A stretch of 64,000 nt of DNA. It comes from Callaeas wilsoni. Taxonomy: Eukaryota; Chordata; Aves; Passeriformes; Callaeidae. Under the pieces are notes generated by a model. The model was not told the origin of the DNA. It ran no database searches and worked only from the letters and a program-made list of their open reading frames with translations. Shown here piece by piece: positions 49,873 through 61,969 of this stretch. A program made the translations under genes and the position numbers. The DNA lies in the NCBI GenBank assembly GCA_013398955.1, contig VWPU01012277.1:1-64000 (forward strand), read 5' to 3'. The number at the start of each line of letters is the position of its first letter. The first letter of the stretch is position 1.

Positions 49873-50809
49873 AGGAATATTTTGAGATACTGATAAAATT
49901 GCTGTTTTCCCATAAAGTGCTTATCTTGGACATCTCTGTTTTCCTCCTGATTCCCAAAAGGTCTCAACTCAGTTAATTCTATGGGGTTTTTTTGCTTCTA
50001 AATGGCTTAAATATTTTTGAGCTTCACAAACAAACATTAAGATCTGTTTAAATTTGACTAAGCATAGAGAATTTATCTTGAGAAGTTATAGCTTTATCAG
50101 TTTAAGGATTTACACTGATGTGAGAAATCAATAGACCTGGACAATCAAACAAAATTTCCTCCATGATACAGGAAGTTTAGAAGTTTACCTGCTTTTTATC
50201 AGAATTAGTTCAAAATTTAATTTTCATTGTAATTATGGTCCTTATAATATTCTACAGACTCTAAAACACTATAATAATGGAAATATGAGATAAAACCAAA
50301 TTGCTGAAGAGATTTTTTAAAAACTATTTGTAAATTCCCTGATCTTTTAGATTTGTAAGTTAACATAAATAAGCACTGCTCTTCCCTTTGCTTTTTTAAA
50401 GCATATATCTTAACTTTCAGCAAAATAAGGTAAATGTTTCTCTGCTTTTAGCTGAGCAGTGATTTTTCCTTTAAAAAGATTCAATTTGTCCTTACCAATT
50501 ATTAGTAACATCCTTAAATGGAATTCTGCTAATTAATCAAAAACTTCTTGTGAGCTCAGACAAGCCAACCCCAACTGACCTTGAAATTATATGAAAGCAC
50601 ACAAGTAAAAACAAGAGTTTCTTGGCCAAAGAAAACATCTTTATTCTTTTAACAAACATGGAGTAAAAGACTGCTTAGTGTGAAGAACTCCACACAGCTG
50701 AGCTCTTTTACAGTTTTAGACGGAGCAAATGAGTCCACAAAAAAGCAGCATTTTAAATAGTATTCTCACTGAAGTTAGTGGCAAAGTTTTGTTTTATTTC
50801 TGAAAACAG
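49873..50809. other. Unique AT-rich sequence; no gene seen
   Basis: AT-rich, leading into an acceptor-like TTTATTTCTGAAAACAG that ends at 50809. Confidence 0.55.
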
Positions 50810-51043
50810 AAGCTCTGCCAGAGCAGGCTTTGCCTCCGACTGCGAGGATGCGAGGTTGCAAACGAGAGAGAGGCAGAGATCCTCGCTGTCTGAGGAGAAG
50901 AGTGAGCGTGTCCCAGCCAGGCTGTCCACGAGAGCCACCTCTGCCTTTCCGACATGCCAGCCCAGACACAGCCCACCTGCACAAAAAGGGGCAAGATCAG
51001 GACAGAAGCTGTCTCTACCTGGCCCAGATTTCACACACCCAGG
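50810..51043 (+). other. Candidate exon (234 bp) in a CpG-elevated pocket
   Basis: An acceptor-like AACAG ends at 50809 and AGG|GTAACT gives a possible donor at 51044. The length is 78 codons. The frame that begins upstream at 50778 stays open across the whole segment and meets its stop (TAA at 51045-51047) inside the donor. A second frame (from 50830) and minus-strand frames are also open, so openness may only reflect GC content. CpG density is several times that of the flanks. The translated segment is rich in Arg and Ser and matches nothing I know. Coding status is unproven. Confidence 0.25.
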
Positions 51044-52321
51044 GTAACTTTTATTATGAACTGTCTATTCCTTTTCAATTTTCTGTCAGTGTTTTCTTAA
51101 GGAGACAGCACACGCATTCCTTACTCAGAAATATACTTCCTTTAAAACTTGAAAAAACTTGCATTTTCCAAATATATAATAAATATTTAATTTGTCTAGG
51201 TTTTTTTTTTATTATTCTCTGTCTTTTTGGAAGAAGTTGCTAGAGACTCCAGACATATTGAATGAACTGTTCTGTAGGTCCACGCTCCTCATATTTTTTC
51301 CACTCTCACTATGTCAACATCTAAAAACAATAAACAAGACTGCAATGGATGAGAAGAATAGATTTCTGAATATTATGTTTTCCTTTTTTTGTTTTAAGCC
51401 TCCTTTTTATACAGTAATTGGCTGACTAGCCTTGAAAGCGCTGCCTGCTTAAAAATTATTTACTGTTATGCAAACAGTCATGTGGCTTCCTCAGACTTAA
51501 TTTAGAATATTTATCCCTAAAGAATTACGGACCCTAAATTTAAGGATAAGATGACGCTGTTTGTTTCCCTGAGGAATCTGCTCTGCACAGAGCAACTGTG
51601 CACTAAAATGGCAACAGTGTTACGAGTTCATTTTCATGCCAGACTTTGTCTGGAACTGTAACACAGCAGCAAACTGTTGTCCAGCAATAGTCCAGTGTAT
51701 TGTTATAGTCAGGGTAAGGCAGTACTATGTCCACTGCGAAAATGTAGGTAAAAAAATACTTCTAATTTAGTTATGACACAAACACTTATTAAACAATTTA
51801 TTTGAATAACTCTGAGTGTTGTAAATGAAGCTCTTCTGTGGCAGTGTTTCTTCTCATAAAGCCCTTCTAAAACGCTACACTGTCTGTGGCATTAATCTGT
51901 CATTGCCAACGCATCATCAAAATTCTTTTGCCACAATTTTTAGCTCTCTTTTCTTTTCCACTTCTGATGTGGATTAAAGCCTGCAGTCACAACTCTGATA
52001 GGTTGAAGGCATTTGATCCTGCAGTATTTATCCATTATTTGCATTGTTTATCCAAAGGAAAATGAAGTGCCGTGCCTCAGAACAGTGAGATCTGTAATAC
52101 ACTGCTGCCTTTGGTGATCGCTGACAGACATTAGCCTTTGGTAAAAAAAATGGAAAGATGCATCACTAACTTGGGAAGAGAGTTTTGAAAAGTGTCTGCC
52201 TTTGCAGGTGCCCATCTTGTCACGAAAACTGTACAAAGACAAGAATGTTTCTGAAAAAAATGATGATTCAATGTTATTTTAGTTAACAAAATATTTGTTA
52301 CAATATGGAAAACTCATCTTC
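51044..52321. other. Unique AT-rich sequence; no gene seen
   Basis: No recognised repeat or exon. T-runs occur near 51201-51212 and 51380-51393. Confidence 0.55.
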
Positions 52322-52557
52322 TGAAACACAGGAAGTTTCACCTGAACATGAGGAAGAAATTTACTGTAAATGTAACTGAGTACTGAAACAGGTAGACCAG
52401 AGAGGTTGAGGATCCTCCTTCTCTGGAGATATTCAAAATCTGTCTGGACACGATCCTGAGTAACTAGCTCTAGGGAGCACTGCTTGAGCAGGGGGGTCAG
52501 ACTAGATGACTTCCAGCAGTACCGTCCAATCTTACCCATCCTGTGGTCATGTGATTT
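52322..52557 (+). mobile_element. CR1 3'-end fragment, plus orientation
   Basis: Forward CR1 text: 'CACCTGAACATGAGGAAGAA', 'CAGAGAGGTTGAGGATCCTC', 'CTTCTCTGGAGATATTCAAA', 'GCTTGAGCAGGGGGGTCAGA' and 'CTAGATGACTTCCAGCAGTA', ending in a degenerate CTGTGGTCATGTGATTTTG terminal repeat. It covers the CR1 ORF2 end and 3' UTR and is moderately diverged. Confidence 0.92.
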
Positions 52558-55500
52558 TGTCTTTCATTCTCCTCATTTTCATCCTCTTTAAGTAACCTTG
52601 TAGGGCACATCTAGGGATATGGAATTTGCTTGTTTTAAAAAATACACTTTTTTGAAAAGAACAACAGAGAATTTCTTGCCTCTCAGAAAATGCAGATTTC
52701 TTTAGGTAGGAGTGGGACATAAATGTGCTGACACAAAGCTTCTCTACAGCACTGTGAATGCTTGTCTTAAAGATTGCTAGGAAATAAGAATGCCCTGGTT
52801 TATTAGGGATAGGTCTAAAATACACTCAGTAAATTTCTGATACACCTTTAATCCTTTTTCATATGCAAGCATATATCTAATATGTACATTAAAACTTAAT
52901 GTTGTAAGTAAGTAATATTTCCTTCTTGCAATATTTCCTTCCTTTGTAGGCAGTAGGGAAGGGGTTTACATCATTACTGTTTGATCTGAATATAAAACTG
53001 AAGAGATACTAGACAGAAATCTGAAGCTCCTCAGGACTACATCTAATACATTGCTCTGTCACAGGAATAAACTAAAAGCCTCATTTTACTGACTTCTGGC
53101 AGATGGTGGGTTCCCGTTGAATGTTTAAGCTCCTCAACACTCCGCAGGTTAAAGCCCCGGAGAATCTAACTCCAAGTCACCCTATGGGAAATCGGCAGAT
53201 GCTGTGGCAACCTCTTTTAAGTTGATTCATGGAATAATACAAAACATCAACCCCACAAAGCTGTTCTTGTACTCTTGGTCAGGTGGCAACATGATATATT
53301 AATGCCCTGAATCATTACAGCAGAGGAGCAGAATAAGCATAAAGGACGCCTTAAAATGTAAAGCCTTGACCTACTCATATTTACCATAAGAGAGCTGTTC
53401 TCTGGTATTAAGTTATGTGATCAAAATCCTATTAAAAAGATTGAGGTGTTTTACACAGCATTGGGCAAAAGATCCCTCGAAGTGGTATTATGGAATATTT
53501 ATTTCCAAAAAAGCAGGGAAGAGTAGAGGACCAAAAGTCTCATCCTCATTTGCACTAAGTATAAGTGCTACAATTTCTGTCAATTTGAGATAAGACTTAA
53601 GCAAAGAATTTCAGTTAATAGAGGAAGACATCTTCTTGAAGGTTTTCCCCTGACATTTTAAAATTTTGTAGCTACTTACAGGAAAGCCTATGAATAAATC
53701 TTCAAACTAAGAAATGCCATGAGAAAATGAGATCAGAGCTTGACAAGCAGCCTTCATCAAAAACATATCAATAGGAAGCTCATTTTTTTAGAATGAAATA
53801 AGCCTTGAGTCAAGAACACAAAAAAAAATCTTATTTTTTAAAGGGAAAATATAATCTGAATATTAGAGTTTAGATCTGTCACTGAAATAGATTGATATAT
53901 CTTTCCTGGAATCAGTAGAACTATGTCAGCTGAAAGCCAAAAACTTGGCATGTAAAAAAATGGGTGTAGCAAAAAATCAGCATGGCAAAAAGCCTGTTTG
54001 TTTGTATGCCTACTTAAAATTCTCAATATTAGCTCATTAGTAGGAATCAACAACTACTTCGAAGGAAATATAGTTTTGCTCCCAAATACACAACTCAGAC
54101 TAGGCTTAGTTAGCCAAACAGAAACTTGGAGGCATTTCTTCTATAAAAAGTACTGTAATTGCTTTCACATATGGCAACTACAATTATGTATCTCACCGGT
54201 AGGGTGGATTATAAATGCAGTCCATGAACAATGACTTATATTTCAATAGATAACAGCTGCGTTTCTGTAAGGAATGTTACAGGAACTTGTGGCTAAAGCT
54301 AAAAAAAAAAAAAGTCAGTCAGGTAAAGGGGAAATGTAAGTTCCTGATCCTGAGAAAAGAAAGAGCTAGACTCAAATTAGCTGCTCAGCTTGCTGTACCC
54401 AGCCCTATTCAAATATGCAAGAATGATTGATTTAAGAGAGTATGCAAAACTTGTCTCTCTCAGTAAGGGTACAGTTACTACTGAAACATGTGTGCCTTGT
54501 TTTAAACAATCTCCATGAAAGAAGGGCACAAAACGCTCATTTGGGCTAAAATGATTTCACAGATTATGGAATTTACTGTGTCTTATTTATAAAAGTGGCT
54601 ACCATCACAGATGTGAACTGTACAAACAGACAGAACTGATTGATTACTCCATAGATAAACTCATTTCACACATAATTAAGAAAAATTAACATTTGAAATA
54701 TGGGAAAAAGTACATAATCAATTCAGTTTCAAGCATAATAATAAAGTTGTTCTAGATGCATGAGAAATGCAATTAAAAAGGTGTCCCAAGTAAAAAAACT
54801 TTGTTATGAACACTTTATTTTCTCCTTAACTTTTTATTTTCCTTTTACTATTAACAGATCACGTTATATTAGCCATACACTTGCTGCTCCAAAGAATACC
54901 AGCAACTGAAGTTCAAGACAGTCTGTGAACACAGTAAGAGAATACTGTGCTAGTCTGTGTCTTCACAAAAGCATGAAAAGCATAATAAAGTGGTCTGTGA
55001 CATAAATGCCAGCAACAAGAGACAGTCAGACTTGCATACACTAATGTCTGTTTTGGAGCACAATTTAAGATTTAAACCATGTTAGAAAGAAAGTCAGATT
55101 TTAAAAAAATATTTTAACCAATTAAAAATTAATTTTAAATTTCAAATCCTGACTCCACTGAAGTCAAGGACATTTAGTCATCATCCTTCAACTTCTGTGA
55201 CTTAAGATTTTCTACAGCAGCTTCTCTATAAAATTTTACTGGCATATATTGAGCATTTACATGGCAGTAGTGCCGAGATGTGCCAGCAGAAGTCAGAACC
55301 TCTCTGTGCTCTACCTGCTATGAGAGACCATCCAGCCTTGGAAATCCATAATTCCCAACTTTTATCATCTGCCTAGGCAAAGGAGACTGAGGCCATTGTA
55401 GTAACAGAGGCAGCAGAGGGATTTGCTGAAGATCATGTAATACAGCCAAATATCCTTTATCCCTTTTTGCTGCCATGGCTATTGTGTTGTTTTGTCCTGC

Positions 55501-58361
55501 ATTTGAGTTTGTCCACAAAACATACTCTTTGAGCAATTCCCAGAAGTAGAGCTAATAAATAGTGGCGAGCTTCAGAATTTTTCTTGAGCATTTTATTTTC
55601 TCTGGGATGTTCTAGGGAAGTAGTTTTATCTGTAGTTGTTGGTTTGAAAGAGAAAACAAAACAAAACAAAATTCCCCAAATTTAATATATCCCAAAGGCT
55701 CCCACTGTACTGCTAGTTGAATTCACATGACTTGGTTTGTCTGCTAGACAACATCTGTAATTTTTGTTGTTTGAAAATTCTATGAGCACTGAGAGTAATT
55801 TCCTCTCCTTGCAAGTGATATTTATAAAAGTACTGTTTGCCTGGGCTCCCAGGTACTAGAACACTCTTAAACTCGCACCCACAAAATCCAGAGTGAGTAG
55901 GTCTGACCACACATCTGAAGGGTGGGACTTTCACCACCAAATGGAGAACAGCAGTGGGGAGCTCCAGCTGTGCTGCTTCCCAAGTTCCATCCAGCCTGTT
56001 TAATTACTGCATCAGACCCTTAACCAGAAAAAAATGTAACTGCTCTTTTGTGTAAGATTTATTGCATTAAAACAAAAAAACCCACTTTCACTGAACCAAT
56101 GTCAGAAGTGCTTTTTGCCCCAGCTTGGTCCCGTTCCTGTCTTTTTCCCTCACCCTGCTCTGAGAGGTACGTTATCTTCAAATGTATTATGGGATAAGTG
56201 TCACTCAACAGCCAGTCTCAGGCACTTAGCAATCCCCTCTTCTGAACTGCAATCAGTCATGTCACCGCTTCAGCTCAGATTGAAAAGTGGGTCTGGGGAG
56301 GTGAGCTGCTGCCCCCACACCTGGCTCTGGCTGCAGCCCATGAGCTGCCTTGGGCCCTCAGCAGGCTCCAGGAAATCATGTTTGCCCAAGATTGTGTTCT
56401 CCTCCCCCACCAGCCATTACCTGCATGAGCATCACCTTTCAGATATGGAGATCTTGTTTGGGTGAGCCTCAGAACGGCTTTGGACACGTAACCTCATCTT
56501 GTCCCACAGAGGGAAACAATTGTCCAAGAGAAGAGAAAAAAATCTCACATGTTTGATATATTTCTGTTAGTCTGCCGAGCACGAGGAGAGAAACCCAGCA
56601 AGTCCTGACAGTGAAGTGATCAGTGTGGAATTGTACTGGTGCTGTGCAGTACTGGGATTACTTTGAAGCATAGCTTTGCCCTGTGGTTGCTAAGATGAGT
56701 AGTCTCCTAAGCTCTACCTGTCTCTCCTGTTGAAGAAAGCTTTAATGTTCCTAGCAAGATCACTGTTTTGAGCACACTGGTAAAAAACTCAGCTAAAAAA
56801 GACAGTCACTATAAAAAATTTAATGTGAAGAGTCACCCAGTATAAATGTTTGCAAAGGATAAATATCTTGTGAGAGTAAGTACAAATACAATAAAACCTT
56901 GGCTCATGCACAAGGAGGAGACTCACAGGGAAGGAGGAGGCTGCTCAGTATTCACATGCATAGGACAAGACCAGGGACAAAATATTGACAAGATCACAGC
57001 TAACACTGCATTGTGCAATCCCATGGACTGTTCCTATGCTTTTTTATGTGTAGTACAGATCTTTGTCTCAAAACATTTTGGGAGATCACCCGAAAGTTGT
57101 AAATTTTAAGCAGTTTATCTGATGCTAAATCCAGACCAAAATTTGATCTCACTCATTGTCTTCGTGGTTGTGAAAGTTAAAACCTTCTTCTTCTTCAGGA
57201 CAATGGAAGGGAGAATACCTAAATTATTTGTATATAATTAGTTCTGTAAGCATAGATCTGACTAGTTCCTCATTACAAGCAAAGTGGTGTTCTTCGAAGA
57301 AAGTAGTGGCAGAAGTGTTCATGTGGGAAATTGTGATACACCATCCTCCCAAAACTTTTTGTTGCAGTGTTGGCCTGCTGTTTGCTGGACTGTTGTGAAT
57401 CCTGAACTGTACTTTATGTTTGTCTTATGGGCAAAAAAAGCCTTGACTAGAGCAATTCCTGTGTGTGGTCTGAAGCTGGTTATCGCGAGTCAATCAGTCA
57501 CACTTTCATACACCTCCTCTGTAAGTCTCTGGGGAATGGAGAGAGTTATTTTTATACAAAACAACTATATTTCCCTGTGCCTCAATTCAACGCAAACTGT
57601 GTCTCATATTTTCATCACAGGCATAGGCAAACCACGACTCCCTGCAGCCCTGTGCAAATTATACATTGTGTGTGATGGAAACTCTGTAATTTACTGGCAT
57701 TTGTGAAACCAAGATGTATATCCCTGTACCTTATTTTCTTCATTTTTCAGCCAAGGCGTTTGCGCAAGCATTAAAATTGTTGTCAACTGGCGAGTAATGC
57801 CATGAAGTTTAGCTCTCCTGCAGGGGAAAGTGGTTTTGGGGTGAGAACAATCTGAAGGAAACAGCACGCAAAAGATTCACAAAATCCCAGAAAGCATTCC
57901 CATGCAAACCTGCAGATACTCTCCAGAGTCTCTTAAAAATGACTAAGGAGGTGCTGCCTTCACTGAGTTTGTAAAGCACTTTCAACTTCAGTCTCTGTCT
58001 CCAACACAAGGTGAAAAGTCCTGTGATGTTAGCTACTACCCACATCTAATTTGAACCATTTAACAAGGCCTCCAGTTCATTGTTTCAAAATCATACATCT
58101 TAAAATTGCACAGCTGTTCACCCCGATTGCCAGCTAGATAACAGCTATAAAATGCAAGCCATAAGAAAAATATTTCTGCAGATTTGCTAAGTTATAGCCA
58201 TCCAAAAATATTCCCTCTGCTGCCCAACATGCAAACACCCTTTCTACTGTTAGGTTTTATGACTGCCAAGGATGGAAGTTGTAAAGAATGTGATACCATT
58301 GTGCTATACCATAAACTGCTATTTCACCAGATTCCACGATTTCTTTGGGGAAATCTAGCAC
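52558..58361. other. About 5.8 kb unique sequence; no gene seen
   Basis: The longest unrelated frame, 140 codons at 57284-57706, has no recognisable domain and is within chance expectation. A GC-richer patch at 56100-56500 contains a 116-codon unrecognised frame. An (AAAAC)n run sits at about 55653-55670. The repeat-free block 57700-58200 could be regulatory. Confidence 0.5.
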
Positions 58362-58378
58362 AAAAAAAAAAAAAAAAA
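58362..58378. repeat. Poly-A run
   Basis: Seventeen A residues, followed within seven bases by a C-run. No retroelement body is visible. Confidence 0.8.
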
Positions 58379-61300
58379 GTGGAACCCCCCCTTAATTTAT
58401 TAGAAATCCCTTTCTTCTCAGATACAGTAAAATACATTATCATAAATATGCTTTACAAATAGTGCTCCAAGTACAGAGACCACCCTAACTAATGGCCATG
58501 TATAGAAACCTGGGGTTTGCCTGCACGATACTGCTTCTCCAGTTCTAACAGTTCTGCATTAATATGGTGTGAAAAACCTATATATAGAATGCTTTTGTTA
58601 AAATCAGATTATACTAATTCTATATGAAGTGCTTTAATGAAAAATGCTTAATGGCTGAAATACTATAAGACTGCAGTTAGAGTGCAGGTGCAAAAATGAT
58701 ATTCTACACTCCCTGGAGAGCAAACTTGTACATACTGTGAAATATCAATTAAAGTTTATAGTTGCCTGTACCGGTTAAATGTCTTTTTCATGGGAAATTT
58801 TCATCTTCTCTTATGAAGCACTCACTCGGGTTAAAATGTGTACTGAATTATGTGGGCATTTTGAGTTATTAAGGAATAGATTTGTTTTACAAGCAAGCTG
58901 TAAGCATTCTTTGCAGTTTTTATGAGGTCATCTATATGACTTTTAAATGGTGCTCTTGGCCAACCTCGATTCTCAGATCAGTTCATTAATTCACACAGCT
59001 GTCTTTAAAAACTACAAGAATAATATATACTGGAGTCTGGAAGAAAGAGGTGGATTTCAAGGCTGTATTTCAATCAAGGGGCCTGTTGACATCATAAACT
59101 ATGAGAGGACAGCCTAAGCTGTTTCATGAACAGCAGCAAGCTCACAACTGAAATACAGCCTGCTTAATTAATTAATTTAGAATATGTGAAGAAAGGATGC
59201 AAAATTCACTTTCATGTGAGCACACCTCCCAGAAAGTGTCAGCTGGGACATGTGCAATGTTCAGTGCTGGCAGAGGTTGTCCCGAATAAAATCTTACATT
59301 TTATGGCATATGTTATGGTAGTCAGCCTGCTCACATGTTTCTGGATGTGAACGGGGAAGACCTGGATTTAATTTCTGATTCTGTCACACTTCCTGGGTGG
59401 TTTTGGACAGGTGTCTGACCTCTCTGTGTTTCTATTCCACATTTTTACATTTTGGGATAGTACATCTTCTTTTCTCATTTCTTACTTATCCTTTTTCTAT
59501 CTTGTTAACTTAAAAAGTTTTGTGCCGTGATCTGTCTGACAAACAATGCTTATATCATAGTTAACGCAAACTCTTGAGATCTCAAGATGCTCTTGAAGAG
59601 CAAATAAAATCTTAAGTATGTTAATTATAGGAAAAACCTGGTAGGGGGACATTTAAAAGAATGCAACACCAGGCTGACAAATTTGTATCAAAACTTTCTA
59701 AAAACAGCATGTGCTCCCTATTTTAATATGCCTCTCCATAGCCTGGTAGAGAGCAAAAGTCAAAATCTAAGAAATACTTGCAACTAAGCAGGTATACAGC
59801 AGAAAATGGATTCATTCAGAATGTGGTGACTAAGGCAGCGAGGATCCACCCCAAGATTTTATCTCTTCCCCTTCATTGCAAGTAAAAAGTGGCACAAAGA
59901 GTAAGTACAGAACTAGAAATTGAGATACATTTATACTTGGCTTTATTTATTTTTTCAAGATATTTGAATTAAGCCAGATAAAGTTATTTAGAGGCATATC
60001 GAGCTGCTTCTCCTGCAGCTGATTCATGGATAATGTTTTAGAATTCACTACTGTTTTCTGAATGTACTTATAATGAAAGTGGTCATCATGCAGTGTTGAT
60101 TCCAGGTTTAAGACTTTTCCTTCTCTTGATTTCAGGATCAAACTATATTGAGAGCTGTTTGCAACTCACCTTTTGCAGCCTGTGTGGGCAAGGTGGATGA
60201 TCTGAGGAACGCTTCAGCTTAGAAAACCTGCTGTAACCTCTGTTCTATCTGCCAGCCTCCACAGGCAGGTTGAAGGCCAGCACGTGCCCGCTGTCCCTGC
60301 TGCAGAATCAGAGATCTCCAAAGGTCTATGCAGGAAAACAGAGTAACATCAGCACCAACAGGACCTTGCACTGATGCTGGCATATCCATTTGCCAAGTAA
60401 ATACTTGGATTTGGGTCCTTGGGGCTCATCTCTTCAGAGAATTTCAGATCAGATTACCTGATTTCTATGGAAAGAACTGGAAAAGCACTGGCAGTGAGAC
60501 ATTTATCACCAATTTACCTGTTAATGTGTGACACATAGATTATTTACCTTCTGTTTGCTCTCTGCCTGGCAGCAGACACTGAAGCAGGAAGAGATGACAG
60601 GCGGTGTGTGCTCGCCCTGCCCTTCCTCCGCAGCAGAGCAGTTTTCCCAAGGAGGTGTCCCACGGCTGTGCATTGTGACTACTGACAATTGCCTGTCATC
60701 GTGCTCAGCCTGACCCAGGACAAAATATGGGGGCAGGAGACCAAGGCAGCCCAGTCTGCAGTGGGAATGAAATTTTCCCTGCCATAATGAGAGATGCCAT
60801 CAGCAACTTGCAGGTGCATCGCAAAGGTGCAATAAGAGTCCCCGTCAGAGGCACTGCCAACCAAGTGGCATGTGTGGGACACTGGAAAGTAAATACTATC
60901 TACTAATCAAATGTACAGACTTCATGGAAAGAAATGGAATAGGGCCCTTCATTTAAAACATGGTGCAGTTAAATACCAATGAAGGACGAACATGAGGGCT
61001 GATAGGCAAAGAGAAGCAGAGTTCCTATCCTAAGCCTCCAGGGCATGACTTCATTAGCTAGCCTGAGCAGAAATGCTGTAAGAAGATAGCTGAGTCTCTA
61101 TTACCACATCCTGTAAGGAAGTCACTGTGCACATTAAATGTATAGAGAGCCCATAAATGACATTGTAACAGTGGAAATCACTGAAGATCAGATATAGCCT
61201 GCTTTTTAACTTAGAGCAAGGAGGAATGGCATAAACCACCAACACTGACTAAAGAAAGGTCTGAAAAAAATGCAGGATGTGTGCTCTGAGGAGTATGGAA

Positions 61301-61834
61301 ACTACTCTATCCCGATTTTTCTCAGAGCTCAAGGGCAGGAAAGAGCAGAGCTTTGAGGTCCCGCCAGCTACACCACTGCAGGACCTTGGGAAGGGTGATG
61401 GTTTCCTGCAGTGGGCATTCTTCCCTCCTGCTGCCTGTGTGAAATCCAGAACTGTGTAATTCGAATACCAGCTACCAATTGAGAATATATTATTTGAAGA
61501 ATGCCTACTTCCCTGAAGAAGCATGCTAAGGGCTGTCACTTGGGTTTTGGCCTGGTTTTGCATTTTAACCTCTTTATTAGCTGATTTTGTGTTTTCTGAA
61601 CCTCTCCTTTAAGACAATGCTACTCAGTACCACTGGTAATACACAATACATGGACAGCCAGTCCTACACTTTGTTTCCAGCATTACCTCTCAAATATCTC
61701 ATTTACAGTATCTTTGGTTCACTAGTGGAAAAAACACTGGTTTCTCAAAGTCCTGTTTGCCAGTTAGGAGAAAAGAGGCAAGTCTTCAATGCATACCACC
61801 TCACGCAGGAAACAGAGAAATTGTGGGTCTTCCA
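58379..61834. other. Unique sequence with an enhancer-like block; no gene seen
   Basis: It contains the 59060-59161 inverted repeat and adjoining TAAT cluster. A slightly GC-richer stretch lies at 60230-60330 and 60570-60720. Frames up to 104 codons (61563-61249, minus) are unrecognised. Confidence 0.5.
59060..59161. repeat. Perfect 13-bp inverted repeat with 76-bp spacer
   Basis: AGGCTGTATTTCA (59060-59072) and TGAAATACAGCCT (59149-59161) are exact inverted copies. They are followed at once by a TTAATTAATTAATT run (59164-59177) of overlapping homeodomain cores. The surrounding 58850-59190 is repeat-free and reads like conserved non-coding DNA. Paired binding sites of one factor is a reasonable guess; a chance match of this size is possible. 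Confidence 0.6.
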
Positions 61835-61969
61835 TTCCTGGAAGTGGCCAAGGCCAGGCCGTGTGGGGCTTTGAGCAACCTGGTTAAATGAAAGGCACCC
61901 ATGCCCATGGCAGAGGCTTGGAACTGATGACCATTAAGGTCTCTTCCAACCCAACCCATTCTATGATTT
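61835..61969 (+). mobile_element. CR1 3'-end fragment, plus orientation
   Basis: Forward CR1 3' UTR: 'TGGAAGTGGCCAAGGCCAGG', 'GGGGCTTTGAGCAACCTGGT', 'CCCATGGCAGAGGCTTGGAA' and 'CTTCCAACCCAACCCATTCT', ending TATGATT. Fairly well preserved and of the same type as the copy at 25791. Confidence 0.93.

Noticed and set aside
57284..57706. 140-codon open frame on the plus strand, the longest outside CR1
   Set aside because: No recognisable domain, no CpG promoter and no splice context. One frame of this length is expected by chance in 64 kb at this base composition.
59572..59587. 16-bp perfect palindrome TCTTGAGATCTCAAGA
   Set aside because: About one palindrome of this size is expected by chance in a window this long.
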